From NCBI RefSeq assembly GCF_029227915.1, contig NC_079887.1:19713650-19777649 (forward strand): 64,000 bases of DNA, read 5' to 3'. A program made the translations under genes and the position numbers. The notes below the pieces were generated by a model, which worked only from the letters and a program-made list of their open reading frames with translations, did no database searches and had not been told where the DNA came from. The DNA comes from Hydractinia symbiolongicarpus. Its lineage: Eukaryota; Cnidaria; Hydrozoa; Anthoathecata; Hydractiniidae. Positions 21,801 through 32,850 of the stretch are shown piece by piece. Position 1 is the stretch's first letter, and each line of letters opens with the position of its first letter.

Positions 21801-24800
21801 GACAAGCATTGACTCACTTGGGCGATATGTTTAATTTATGCAAAATACTATTATTACAAAACACACGCAGTAAAACGTCACATTTTGACGATGATAGAAT
21901 ACTCCCAGATACATACCTTGCAAGATGAGCATCAGAGAGTCCTCTTGGATTTTTTATCAACATGATGGGATGTTCTGCTGGATACTAAAAAAAGGTAAAG
22001 TTGATTTAATTTTTTAGCTAAACATAAACAACATGTACAGTCGACGCTCATTATCTCGAACCTCCGTTATCTCGAACTTTCTCTATCTCGAACTTTTTCT
22101 TCGGTCCCTTGAGTTCTGTAAGCAATAGTAGGCAAAAAAACGTTCGGTATCTCGAACCTCCGTTATCTCGAACTTTCACTATCTCGAACTTTTTTCTCAG
22201 TCCCTTGGACTGATTTACGCTCGTTATCTCGAACTCTTGAAGAGGAATTTTGAAAAAAGAAGACCTTGCACTGCTTGTTTTAAAGTCACAAAATGTTGCA
22301 ATAAAAAGAAGACATTCCATTGTAAAACAGGTAGATTTTGCAATGTTTTTTTTGTGATTTCCTTTGTCAGAATGCCACCGAAAAGAAAGCTCGTTGTAAA
22401 AACTTTGGCAGAAAAATGCCAAGCATTAAAGGAATTGGAAAAAGGTATTCCAAATAAAGATATCGCTAAAAAGTATGGGGTGGCTAAAAACACGATATCA
22501 ACTTGGCTAGCCAATAAGGAAAAACTTTTTTCTGCTCTCGAAAAATCTTCGAGCAAGAAAAGAAAGATCAGAGATGGTAAATTCTCAGAAGTAGATCTTG
22601 TCGTGTTCAAATGGTTTGTTTCACAACGAAGCAAAAACATACCAATCGATGGGACAATACTAAAGGAGAAAGCTAAAAGCTATGCACAGGAGCTTGGAGT
22701 AGAAGATTTCAAAGCTTCAGACGGTTGGCTTGGTAAATGGAAAAAAAGGTAAGAATACTAAATAAGTTTCTTGAGTATCTCGATGCACTTTTCCGTTCCA
22801 ATAAATGTCAAATTGCATGGCACTTGCATGCCTTCACCATCTCCCAAATTACCTGGTTTTCCAGTCACAGTTACTTTGCACGAGCTTAATTCATCAGCTC
22901 TGAGGAAATAAAATATTGTTTTAGCAAATTTTCCAGATTTTCCAAGTGGTAAATGTCCAACTATCTTGTTTTCTTTCTTGACACACACAGCATATTTGTC
23001 AACGGGATTATTAGGCTCTCCTTCGCATTGTAAAGTCTCCCCATTTTTTGGAGTCCACAATGCTTTATAAACGTGGAACCCCTTAACATGTGAAGACAAT
23101 TCAAATTCTTTTATCATTACAACATTGATTGAATTTTGATCAATTATCATTTTTGCAAGATCCATCTTCTCCTTTTTCTCCTGGTTTGCTTTTCCTTGTT
23201 GCCATGCACAAGTAATAATAATAATGTTCACAGGGTGTTCACACAAGAATTTTAAAAAACATTCGAATTGAAATTCGAACATTTGTATTCGAAAAAATGC
23301 ACGAACAGGTTAACAATAAATCTTTTATACAAGTCGGTATTTGTTTTATTTTCTATTTCAGGCACAATGTAACGTTCAAGACGGTCGTTGGTGAAAGCAA
23401 TTCTGTTCAACCTGATATGATAGCATCTTGGTTTGAAACCACTTTACCAACATTATTAACTAACTACAAACTAGAAGATATTTACAATGCCGACGAATTC
23501 GGTCTTTTCTACCAATGCTTGCCAAATAAAACGTATCACTACAAATCCGAAAAATGCTCTGGGGGTAAAAATAGCAAAGTCCGAATTACCGGGCTTGCAG
23601 CTGCCAATGCTGTCGGAGATAAACTACCAATGTTTGTGATTGGTAAATCGAAGAAACCAAGGTGCTTCAAAAATGTAACATCCCTACCCTGCAGGTACAG
23701 AGCGCAGAAGAAGAGTTGGATGGACAGCTCTCTTTTTGAAGAGTGGGTGCGAGAAATCAATGCAATGTTTCTAGTCGAAAGATAGTCTTGATCATCGATA
23801 ATTGTCCCGCTCACCCTGATGTCGGTGGACTGTCCAACATTAAATTGATTTTCTTACCTCCAAATACAACTTCTGTGTCACAACCGATGGACCAAGGTGT
23901 CATAAGATGTCTTAAGTCTCTTTATCGCCAAAAATTGGTCAACATGATGATTCAAAACCTAGAAAAAGGCAAAGATCTTCCAAAAGTTTCAATTCTGCGT
24001 GCTCTTCAAATACTTGTTTCGTCGTGGGACAAAGTGAAGAAAGAAACCATCGTAAATTGCTTCAAGAAATCAAAGATTTCCAAGAAAGCTCAACAGAATG
24101 CAACTGATGATATTGATGATCCATTTAAACAACTGGAGAAAGATCTCACACAACTGCGTGCCATTGACGATACCATTATTCCTGCTGATCTCTCGGCCCG
24201 TGATGTTGTCGATATTGACCAAGATTTGACCACAATCGAAAATCCCGTGACTGATGAAGAAATCCTTGAGTCGGTACGACCAAGGACAGATGAGAATGAC
24301 GAGGAGCATAATGAAAATGCCGATGTCATCGAGGTGTTTGATGAGCCAGTGAGCAAGCCAACAAAATCAGAAATAAACACTGCAGTGGAGACTTACAAAA
24401 TGCTTGTCTATTCACTGATGATGGAAATGACATGCAACGCCTCCTGCTTCGCTTTGAAGATTTGTTTCTTAAAAGTGAAATGAAAAACAAGAAGCAAACT
24501 AGTATTTTGAGCTTTTTCGATCAAAAATAATGTATGTAATTGTAATCAACAATAAGTATACATGTACGCAAAATGCTGTTTTCTTTATTATCCATTTCCC
24601 TTTCTTGACCAAACAGTTCCTTCAAGTACCCCTAATTCAGGTGAATTTTAATTTTAAAAGCTTGCCCACAGATACTTATGACCGAACTACTGACCCTTGC
24701 CCTTTTCTGAAAATTTCAAAAAATTTCAAAAAAAATCGTTATCTCGAACTTTTCATGAAATACACTCGTTATCTCGAACGCTCGCTATCTCGAACGCTCG

Positions 24801-25724
24801 CTATCTCGAACTTTTCTTTCGGTCCCTTGGGAGTTCGAGATAACGAGCGTCGACTGTATGAAGAAAATTAACAAGATCCTTGTCAACAAGCAAAAACTCT
24901 AACCTCAGCAGACAGGATAATGTGCAATGTTAGACAAACATATTTTTTTTCGTCATGATCTGCAGTGTTCGGGTGTAATGTAATCTTTAATTCTGCACCA
25001 CTAAATGGAATAAAAAACTTTTGTGAACAACCAAACTTTTAGTGTACAACCAAAATCCTAACAACTCTTAAAAAACATTTATGAAATTTATGGTAGTAAC
25101 CTAACCTAATCCTATGGAATTTAAAACAGTAAAAAGCCAATTTAGCAAAAGGCCACATCAAGCCAAATTTTATTTTACACAACAAGAAGTCAGGCTTGGT
25201 AATTCACCAATCAATAATAGGCAATAAAACAAAAAATTTTGGCAAGCAAAGATTTTCAATCACTAAGTTTTATGATTGCCAGATTTAAAAATCTTTTTAT
25301 TATTATTTTATTATTTTATGTGGTACACAACATCCAAACCAACACCAACAACATGGTCATTCTCCTCTGTAGGTGATACAGAAAATCTCTAATATAAAGT
25401 TATGGTAGGACAGCATTTTTTAAGGGTTTACAGGTTGCTTATGACAATGTTTAAATAAGTGCAGCATTGACTTTAAACCTTTTTTGCAACATTTTTATTA
25501 CAGGACATGTTTAACAGAAGAGAAAAGTGCTTATTACAGGAAATAAATTAATTAACTTAGAAAAACACATTAATTTTAAGCAAAACTGTAACACACAGCA
25601 AATATCTATACTAGTGTCATATATTGTTGAAAAGCTTGCAAATTCTTACCAATCTAAAGTGGTGCGGACAACCAAATCATCTAAATATATTGACTGCAAA
25701 ACCTCTAGTTCCTCTTGAAGATCA
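17991..25724 (-). CDS. RNF25: RNF25 (RWD-RING E3 ubiquitin ligase), gene span
   Basis: Nine exons on the minus strand have matched phases: 25724-25650, 25000-24904, 21984-21917, 21449-21380, 20635-20564, 20038-19946, 19782-19696, 19594-19462 and 18860-17991. The order is that of RNF25. The RWD domain includes EELEVLQSIYLDDL, AELKITLHPN, YPAEHPIMLIKNPRGLSD and MLYELIE. It is followed by the RING (CSICLEIF, CYHYFHVICI, CPVCRKAF), the RNF25 signature KGGIIDLEFEKSKYLIS, and a basic, serine-rich then proline-rich tail. RNF25 family proteins are E3 ubiquitin ligases that use the RWD and RING to engage E2 and substrates. The first exon with the start codon was not found. A pogo element is lodged in the second intron listed here. 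Confidence 0.9.
18030..18250 (-). repeat. RNF25: 21-bp coding minisatellite (GLKPPPP heptads)
   Basis: About 10-12 copies of a 21-bp unit (plus strand GGCGGTGGTGGTTTCAAACCA) encode GLKPP[PR]P, with variants R/T/L/S. The unit is a whole number of codons, so copy number can vary without a frameshift. Confidence 0.9.
19462..19594 (-). CDS. RNF25: RNF25 exon with GGIIDLE signature
   Basis: IKFSPTDEYLEWRKYCTKLF and then KGGIIDLEFEKSKYLISSA, bounded by CTTAG and GTAAGC. The segment corresponds to the post-RING ERGGIIDLEAERNRYFIS block of RNF25. Confidence 0.9.
19696..19782 (-). CDS. RNF25: RNF25 exon, end of RING
   Basis: ICPVCRKAFEIDESLLRSVS and then DAKDGQSEE. It supplies the last CxxC pair of the RING. 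Acceptor TATTTTAG, donor GTAAAA, phase 0. Confidence 0.9.
19946..20038 (-). CDS. RNF25: RNF25 exon, central RING
   Basis: DTDIFFRTNCYHYFHVICIK and then AYINMLNEKDL. This gives the Cys-x-His-x2-x-Cys core of the RING in the family form CYHYFH. Acceptor TTTTTTTACAG, donor GTAAAT. Confidence 0.9.
20564..20635 (-). CDS. RNF25: RNF25 exon, start of RING
   Basis: YCKDSLTDNNHPSSVCSICL and then EIFQ. TDNN before the first CxxC matches the family (LTDNNIP...CVICL). 24 codons, phase 0 at both ends. Confidence 0.9.
20866..21255. mobile_element. ACATGTT-rich TIR element
   Basis: The left end GGCTGCAAATCGAGACAACA is mirrored on the right by AGCTGCAAATTGGGGCAACA (read inward). Inside are about ten CAACATGTTG-like palindromic words. 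No coding content is seen. It lies in an RNF25 intron. Confidence 0.5.
21380..21449 (-). CDS. RNF25: RNF25 exon, end of RWD
   Basis: IEENLKGMASSRIGESMLYE and then LIE, matching the family segment GTAMLYELIE. The donor is GTTTGT. The better-looking GTAAGT four bases on would break the frame of the next exon. The acceptor is ACTGTAG with a codon split after two bases. Confidence 0.85.
21917..21984 (-). CDS. RNF25: RNF25 exon, RWD YPxxxP motif
   Basis: YPAEHPIMLIKNPRGLSDAH and then LA. It carries the diagnostic RWD YPxxxP motif and NPRGLSD, as in RNF25. Acceptor TTTTTTTTAG, donor GTATGT. Confidence 0.9.
22372..24483 (+). pseudogene. pogo/Tigger transposase, frameshifted
   Basis: Exon 1 (22372-22748) encodes MPPKRKLVVKTL and a CENP-B-type HTH pair (NKDIAKKYGVAKNTISTW). 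Donor GTAAGA and acceptor ATTTCAG join a split Arg codon to exon 2 from 23362. Exon 2 holds the DDE/D catalytic fold: NADEFGLFY (first Asp), LIIDNCPAHP (second) and QPMDQGVIR (third). A one- or two-base indel near 23765-23785 shifts the frame between the first and second Asp, so this copy should not make full-length transposase. The rest of the reading frame is clean, which suggests recent loss. Confidence 0.85.
22758..23282 (-). CDS. HIRAN-like domain protein, antisense in transposase intron
   Basis: 174 residues, intact, within the intron of the pogo transposase and on the opposite strand. After a 45-residue leader comes a HIRAN-like module: VKGFHVYKALWTPKNGETLQ, EPNNPVDKYAVCV, IVGHLPLG and GEGMQVPCNLTFIG. 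HIRAN domains bind 3' ends of single-stranded DNA in HLTF/Rad5-type proteins. A stand-alone function here is unknown. Its placement inside the element suggests it travels with the transposon. Both start and stop fall inside the intron (22749-23361). Confidence 0.65.
   Translation of the reverse strand: MFEFQFECFLKFLCEHPVNIIIITCAWQQGKANQEKKEKMDLAKMIIDQNSINVVMIKEFELSSHVKGFHVYKALWTPKNGETLQCEGEPNNPVDKYAVCVKKENKIVGHLPLGKSGKFAKTIFYFLRADELSSCKVTVTGKPGNLGDGEGMQVPCNLTFIGTEKCIEILKKLI
24904..25000 (-). CDS. RNF25: RNF25 exon, RWD strand region
   Basis: GAELKITLHPNTADHDEKKY and then VCLTLHIILSAE. It matches the family segment YITLHPATAEDQDSQYVCFTL. Acceptor ATTCCATTTAG, donor GTTAGA. Confidence 0.9.
25650..25724 (-). 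CDS. RNF25: RNF25 most 5' exon recognised, start of RWD
   Basis: DLQEELEVLQSIYLDDLVVR and then TTLD, the first helix of the RWD domain (family: EVEVLESIYLDEL). Acceptor TTTTCATAG, donor GTAAGA. The codon at its 5' edge is split, so at least one further exon with the start codon lies to the right. I could not identify it. Confidence 0.9.
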
Positions 25725-26079
25725 CTATGAAAAGTAACAATTTTATTGAAAAGGTTTCACAATGTATTTAACTATTATACTGTCCAATAAACCACTAGAA
25801 GACTTAGTGTTGCCCTTGAAGAATCAGAGAGTATGATTTAACATAATAGTTTGTGCAGCAGAACAAAATCTTATCCTTTTTGAAATGTTTTGATTCTGGG
25901 TCATTCTTCTTTTACACACTTTCAGCATGACTGTTTAAAACTGTGTGGCACTATGTTGGTACATTTCAGCAAGTAGTAGTCATTAACACTGAAAGTGAAG
26001 CCCAGAGGATGCTAAGAATGAACCTGAGTAAAACAGTGAGGTTGGAAATAGGACATATTTTAGAAAAAATACCTTTTAA

Positions 26080-27585
26080 AGGGGCACTCCAGTGAAAAAA
26101 AATATTAGAAAAAAATGTTATTTTAAGAAGACAATACATAAATATGTCAAAATAAACCTTATACAATCGTTAAAAATCTTTATTTATACCTTAATCATGT
26201 TTGTAAACATCTTCAATTTTAAAAAAAATTGCAAGGTCGCGTAAAGTTGAGAGGACTAGGTCCGAATAAATAAGCATACCTCACATCGTGCAGAAAGTCC
26301 GTGAGCTCAGCAGCACACCTTCTAAAAGTTTGTTTACTTACTGTTTACATTGTTCATTGATAAGACGTCTTGTAGTAATGACAAAGATTTTAACTTAGAA
26401 AACGTAGAATAGGATAATTCTCTTCATGAAAAAGACTTTACAAAGCTACAGCCACACAACTTCGAACCTCTTGTGTCTCACAAGGGAGAAATTAATAATG
26501 ATGCAAAGTGACGAGGTGTCTTTTACTGACTCAAAGTAACGTTCTTAGCAAAATATTTTTTAAAGAAATAGAAAATATATTTAATCGCTTTTTTTTAACA
26601 TTCTTTTCGTCAAAAAACTTTACTTTACAAGCCAATTTAATTTTATTTCACAATTCAGCAATATTTTTCCTCCGCACACACTTTTTTGCGCACAAATGCA
26701 AACAAATTTTATGTAACGTTGAAAATTTCGCCATGATGGAGGACCATTCAAATGCGTGATCGAAAGATCGAATAATGTTCGGGTCGTGATAAGTTGGTAA
26801 AACGGGTGTATTAATATTGTATAAATAAAAATCATTCTTATGATTATGGTAAGTCATAAATGAAAGATGTGTAACTAAAAAACGTTTTTGTCTGTGTTTG
26901 TATTGGAAATTGGTATAATGTTCTTTTATTTAATATAAAAATGTACAAAAAGTTATTTGGTTGTGTTCTGTGGATATAAGTACAAATAATGAAATGAGAA
27001 GAAGTGAGAAACTTTGATCGCATTCACTAGCTGAAATGGCATTTTTACAAAGTGGCAATATTTTAATATGGAAGTTTATTTCCTGGAGATCTCTTTTAAA
27101 GAACTATCTGTGAAGTGTGCTAACCAAATATAAAAACTTTGATCGCTTGGTAGACCTGCACTACATATTTTGTTTAGTCATTTTTGAGTTCTTTCTTTTT
27201 CACAACAGACGGGATTCTGTGAAAACTTACTTCTTTACACTTCTCTAATCGATTGGTACATCGAAACGAAAAGCAACTAACCATTTTTTAAAGATTTAAA
27301 CGTAAATTACATACAAAAAGCTATTTAAATGTAAGCTATAGGTCTTAACATAACGCTCGCTTAAACTTTCTGCACGATGTGATGTCATTATTTATAATCG
27401 GGTCCAGTCCTAAATGAAATCGCGCTTGTCTGTTTTTTTTATGAGAAAAAAATTGAATATGCGAAGGCTTGTGCAACAATTTTAATTAAGAAAAACAAGT
27501 AAAGCAAGTTTTCTTTGATTTCTTATGCTTTTCTGAGTACGTATATAACAAAAAAGAAAAAAGTGATTTTTGCTGGAGTTCCCCT
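26080..27585. mobile_element. TTAA-flanked non-autonomous TIR element
   Basis: Termini AGGGGCACTCCAG (left) and AGGGGAACTCCAG (right, read inward) are flanked by TTAA on both sides (26076-26079 and 27586-27589), the piggyBac-type signature. No transposase is seen in the 1.5 kb between. It includes short open frames without recognisable similarity. Confidence 0.65.
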
Positions 27586-27681
27586 TTAAGAAAAATGTTT
27601 AAAAACAAAACTTCAAACTCTAAGAAGCTTAACCTTAGATGATACACTCCTTTAAAAATGTTTATCGACTAAACTGAAAAT

Positions 27682-27877
27682 GTGGCGGACATTTTAATCA
27701 CACGCCTGAATTGATTTAGGTGTGTGCCAAGGTGCACGTCTCTCCTCAAAAAGATGCCCTGAGAGACTAAATGTAAAGTTTTTTTAGCAAAAAATATGTC
27801 GAGCAACATTGTTTGCGTAGACACTCCGATGTGAGCAATTAATTGCTTGGGAGGTTATTTGCTCATGGCAAGGCCTG
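27682..27877. repeat. Copy of the right end of a CAGG...CCTG element
   Basis: About 195 bp closely match 38246-38441, ending in GGCAAGGCCTG. Shared words include GGACATTTTAATCACAC, AGATGCCCTGAGAGACTAAA and AGGTTATTTGCTCATGGCAA. No matching left end was seen, so this is a truncated or solo copy. Confidence 0.75.
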
Positions 27878-30539
27878 TAAATGTTTTAAAAAAGGAAGAG
27901 CATAGTGATAGGTGCCACATAAATCAATTTTTCACACTTATAGCATCTCATCTAGAGCACTTTCCTTCTGGCCAAAAGATTTTCTGTCTGTCAAATAGGA
28001 ACTTGAAGCTAAGAGGAAAACCCACCCCCTATGGAAAAATGAATAAACACAAGCAACAATAAGGTCTTATAATGCCTAAATTGCATTATGTTTGTTTAGA
28101 TGATCGAGCAGTTAATTTTGGAAAATTTTTCTGCCCCTTTGGACCAAAATGTAATCCCTTGTAGACACTATATTATTGCCTCATCCACTCAAAATGATTA
28201 TGCTTCCTACCAGCCTCTGCCGCTACACTACTGTACTGCTCACATTCTGAATATTTATTTCATGTTAATTTCCATGAACCTTTTAGCTGTCCTATGCATT
28301 ATTCTGCCTCTAGCCTATCACAGTACCTTCCATAAGGTTAGAGAATAAGAAACCTTTGATTCAGTGAACCCAAATAGTGGCCATATTGGCTTATACCTGC
28401 TTTGATTATTGCGTTGCTTGCCTCTGCTTGTCAATATCAGATTTCAGGCCTTTACATTACAGGCACATAAGTCCAGCCTTCAAAATAACTTTTAAGCATG
28501 AAATATCTTTCTGTGTTTTTGTAAATGGTCATTTTTAAAATTTTATTTAGTGGGGAATTTGAAGTGGTACTTTTTATTAGAACCTCCTTGCTTTACACAA
28601 GGCCAACTATCCAAGAAAATAAAAAATTTCCTTTTCTTGTGAGATTCGAAGCATGCTTCAACTGTTTACCAATACTTAAAATTGGGAGGGAAGGGGGGGG
28701 GGGGATATGTGGTTAATATAAATTAAATTATAAATAGAAATTAAGTTTGATACATAGCTCAGACTGTGCTTGCAATACACACATTCAGAGCTACTTCATG
28801 ATGTCAGACTAACCAGTCAGACTAACCAATATGGCACCAAAAAATTAGCACATAACAAGAAAAGGTTTAAATGCAACAAATGACACACCCAGTAAGCAAC
28901 ACTGCTCATTAACAGCACAGCAGTCTGGTAAGCAGTTTATTGAAATAACAATTTGCTCTTTATGACAAAGCATTATGGTTCTCCCTTATCCTTGTTGCCT
29001 TTTTGGGGGTTTTGCCTGTATTTGATTTTGTTACACTGTCCAAAAACTTTTTTGATCCTGAAATTCACTTCTCACCTTCAGGCAATTTTCATCATCCCAA
29101 CAATCGCAAAAGCTGATCATCAAGGCATCCAAAACAGATCGATTAAAAAAGGTGTTACAATTCAACTTGCTATGATTGAACACCCATTTTATCAAGTAAA
29201 TACTTAAAATAAGTACCTTCTATTTCATGGGGCTAAGGATAGACCATTGTTGATCCTATCAAATGGTAATTTTATTACTCGAAAGTATGCATTGGCATTT
29301 TCAAATATTAGTCTAGAGGATATTAGGAAACTAAATACCCATAGTTTTTGCATTGGTTGTCCCTCTAGAGCAGCTTCGTGTGGCATTCCTGAATCAGTGT
29401 CTTGCATCAGTGTCTTGCATGAGTGGAGTGGCAACATGGCTCACCTTGATGTGGTGACAAAATTATGGGATGTTAAATCGTGGTAATGGAGTTTATGTCT
29501 TATATATTGTAAGAGTACAGTTTAGGCAGTAGCATGTGGTGTTTCATGTAAATTGTTAAGCCATACAGATAAATCATCTAGTCGTATTTGTCTTTTCTCT
29601 TCGCAAACTTGCTTTTGAGTTGATGAATTTGAAACTTGGGGATGCTGGGCATGGGGTAGCCTTGCCACAAGGTGTAGAGAGAGATGCGAGGAGATGAACA
29701 ACAGTGTCCCACACGTGCAGGGCAGATGACTGGGGAAATAACAGGAGGAGATGCTGCTTGGGCAGCACTGACAGTCAGAGGTGGGCCCCCAAGAGGTTAA
29801 GAGCAGGTGTGAAATACAAAATAAGCTAGAGCTCATAGAAAGTAGGTTTTGTGAGATGTGGTAGAGGAAATGGAATCACAGGAGAAGAGCTTCAGATGTT
29901 GTGCAGAAGAGTGAATTTGTTGGGACATGCACATGAGTTTGAGACAGTATCTTCTTTCCATCCTAGCATCCTCTCACCCAACTCCGCCAAATATCTATTC
30001 TTTGTGAAAATTAAAATAAATTTCTAAGGTTGTGTTTCTATTGGGATCAACAGCAATTAATGTAACAAAAACAAAAAATTGCATCTGTTAAAGTAGAGGG
30101 GAGAGAGTGTCATGACTGTTACAGCCAATTTGCCCTTAAAGAAGAAGAAACGTTTTGTGTTTAAAAGTTCAAGGAAAAAGGATTGGAAATTAAAATTGAT
30201 TGTTCTGTGGAATTCAGATTTTAAACATTTATGCCACAAAAGAAAAACCCCACCCACCCACAAACGGCTAATGCCTGTTTCTTGTGGCAAGTTCAGATCA
30301 TCTAGCTATCCATGCAAAATATGCACAATTTCCTAATGGAAAGTTTTAGATTTATCTTTGAATACATAACTTCGAATACATAGCTGCCTATAGTTATATA
30401 GTTTGTCTAGACAACCCTAGAGGTTGGGCGTGCTCTTAGTTTCGCACCAAAAAAAAATAAAATCAAAGAGCCACACCTCACTTGTAAACTTTATCAAGCC
30501 TTTGCTTTAATTCTGCAGCTACTTCAATATACAGCTAGC
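27878..30539. other. Non-coding stretch, no recognised feature
   Basis: Short open frames occur but none resembles a known family. 29600-29960 is locally less AT-rich. It should contain or precede the missing RNF25 first exon, which I could not identify. Confidence 0.4.
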
Positions 30540-30555
30540 TAACTTTGATAAGGAT

Positions 30556-30902
30556 ATGGTAAAAACAAGATCTACCATGTCTGCTTTAAAATTCAATGAT
30601 GAGAAAGATTCGCCACAAAATGCTGCCATCATGGAATCTGAACAAGCTGAGCCAGGCACGAACATCACATTAAAAACTTTGTTTCATCAAATCGTTGCAA
30701 TGAGAAATTCCATAGAATCAAACCACAAACTACTCTGTCAAATGAACGAAGATATGACATAATAGATAAAGAGATCGCCTCGATTAAAAAAGACTGTGAT
30801 CTTATGAAACAAAATTCTAGTTCTAAAGAAAAACGTTTGGCGGCACTCGAATCCAAGAGCAAAATTGCAAAATAGATAACCTAGAAAGAGAGAACCTTTT
30901 TG

Positions 30903-30956
<54 letters not shown>

Positions 30957-31210
30957 GATCTCTCCCTTCTTTCTTATTGTTAATGCCTGTCCAGTTCCCT
31001 GTGTTGTATGTTCTAAAAGTGTTAGTGTTCGTCATAAAGGTGTTATATGTGATATTTGTGAAAATTGGGTCCATAAAAAATGTGCCAACATTCCCAATCA
31101 GGATTATGAGTTCCTATCCTCATCCACTGAACCTTTGTTTTGTACGCTTTGTTTGTACAGTGTACTTCCTTTTCTAAATTTGTCATGTTCCAGTGATACT
31201 TCAATGTTTT
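30556..31210 (+). pseudogene. LINE ORF1-like remnant with PHD finger
   Basis: Starts MVKTRSTMSALKFNDE. A further segment, across stops and an ATT microsatellite, holds a PHD-type zinc finger: CVVCSKSVSVRHKGVICDIC, WVHKKCANI and LFCTLC. PHD fingers of this form are common in ORF1 of CR1/L2-type LINEs. Confidence 0.65.
30905..30955. repeat. (TTA)n microsatellite
   Basis: About 16 uninterrupted ATT/TTA trinucleotides inside the LINE ORF1 remnant. Confidence 0.95.
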
Positions 31211-31429
31211 AAATTCCTCATTGCTCAACCTGAAGAATGGTGTAGATAACACTCAAATTCCTCCCAATGATCCTGTTTTTGACAATTACATCACCTATAA
31301 TCTCTTCTAAATACTTTGAAGTCAGCAAGTTATTGAACGTTCTCACAAAGCCACGTTCTCACAAAACTTTCCCTATTTAATCCTAATATTAGTTCTCTAC
31401 CACTTCACTTTGATGACTTGAATAAAAAT

Positions 31430-32390
31430 AAACTCACTTGACCATAGATTTGATTACATCGGTATTACAGAAACAAGAATTGCACTCCTGACATCCCAAA
31501 TGATATTTGTCTTGATAACTTTTCATATGTCCGTACTCCATCAGACTGTTCAAATGGAGGCGCCCTTATTTATTATCAAAAACATCTTAATGTTATCAAA
31601 AGGCTTAACCTTAACAAAATTCTCTTTAAATCCAGACAACTATAATCTATTTTCATTGAGTTACCTAAGTTGAAAGGCAAAAATTTAATAGTTGGTTGCA
31701 TTTACAAACACCCTAGTATTGACATTGATGAATTCTGTAATGAATATTTCGAAATTTCCTTCACTGGTCAGTAAGGAAAAAAAATATTATTCTAATGGGT
31801 GATTTCAATATTATTCTTCTGCCAATTGACATTGACTGGGAAGTATCCAACTTTTTTGACCACATTTTGACCACATGTTTTTTTTTTCATATGTCAATAT
31901 TCATAACAGAGTCACTCCGAGACACATCCGAAACCTTAAGAGATAATATTTTTTTAAATTTTTTACCCTCAAATAATCCTGTCTCTGGTAATTTTTTTCT
32001 CCAATCTTAAATCAGCAGTTTATTCGCAACTGGAAAAAATTCGATCAGGATATGTTCCTTACAGATTCTAATATAGATTGGAAAGAAACCCTCAGACTTC
32101 AGGCTGACAATGTAAACTTTTCTTCTGATAACTTTTTTAATGTCATTACATATTTAACTGATAACCATGTTCCGTTTGATAAACTGTCAAATAATAAAAG
32201 ATATAGTTCGAAATCATTTATAACCACTGCAGTTCGACAATCAATAATTACAAGAGATAATATACAGTACCACTTGAATGTAACTTTACATGTGCCATTA
32301 GTCATCACCTTCACACAAACCTTTGGTAGTTTCAGAACTTTCGTTGTTATTGTTAACCTATTGTTAAATACACGAGCTATTTTTGCATGT
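31430..32390 (+). pseudogene. LINE endonuclease remnant
   Basis: Fragments in several frames: FDYIGITETRI near 31445, MGDFNI near 31795 (the GDFN motif of AP-type endonucleases), then a long linker-like segment from MFLTDSNIDWKETLRLQADN at 32052. The reading frame is broken repeatedly. Confidence 0.6.
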
Positions 32391-32850
32391 TAAAAACAAT
32401 AGAGTTTATGTCTTGTTCGCGAAATTTAATTAGCTTATATGAACTGCGTGTGTCCCATTGTTGTATTTAACTGCTATAGTCGTCAAGAGATCAACAAAAG
32501 AAAATATAATTTAACAAAGATTTAAGTATCTATTGTTTCTACTTACAAACGACAATGTTAAACCATTAGTTTATAAATGTTATGTTTTCACTGATGCTCG
32601 TGTTTACGAAAAAGCGTGCGTGCAATTTTATTTCTTTTCACACAAAGCTAAATGTTATATTTCACACAAAAAATATACAAACTCTTAAAAAATCACGCAA
32701 ACAATTTTGGTATAAAAGTTAGCGTTTATAAAAGTTAGCATTTTGACAAAAATTACAAAAAGCCTCCAGAAAATGGAAACAAACAAAAAACATTGTTTTA
32801 ATGTCCAAATGCTCGACCTAAGAACAAAAAGGGGCAATAAAAATGCTTTT

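Larger units (their letters stand above)
22038..24856 (+). mobile_element. pogo/Tigger DNA transposon
   Basis: TA target duplications at 22036-22037 and 24857-24858 flank inverted termini CAGTCGACGCTC[AG]TTATCTCGAAC. Several tandem TATCTCGAAC words lie behind each terminus (22050-22240 and 24730-24850), like subterminal binding sites. It is inserted in an RNF25 intron on the opposite strand. Length is 2819 bp. It carries a two-exon transposase and an antisense HIRAN-like ORF in the transposase intron. Confidence 0.9.

Noticed and set aside
26648-26857. RNF25 first exon starting MAKFST
   Set aside because: The phase would fit, but it lies inside a TTAA-flanked TIR element and its donor is poor.
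29522-29836. 104-codon minus-strand frame in less AT-rich DNA
   Set aside because: No recognisable domain and no splice context; composition alone explains it.
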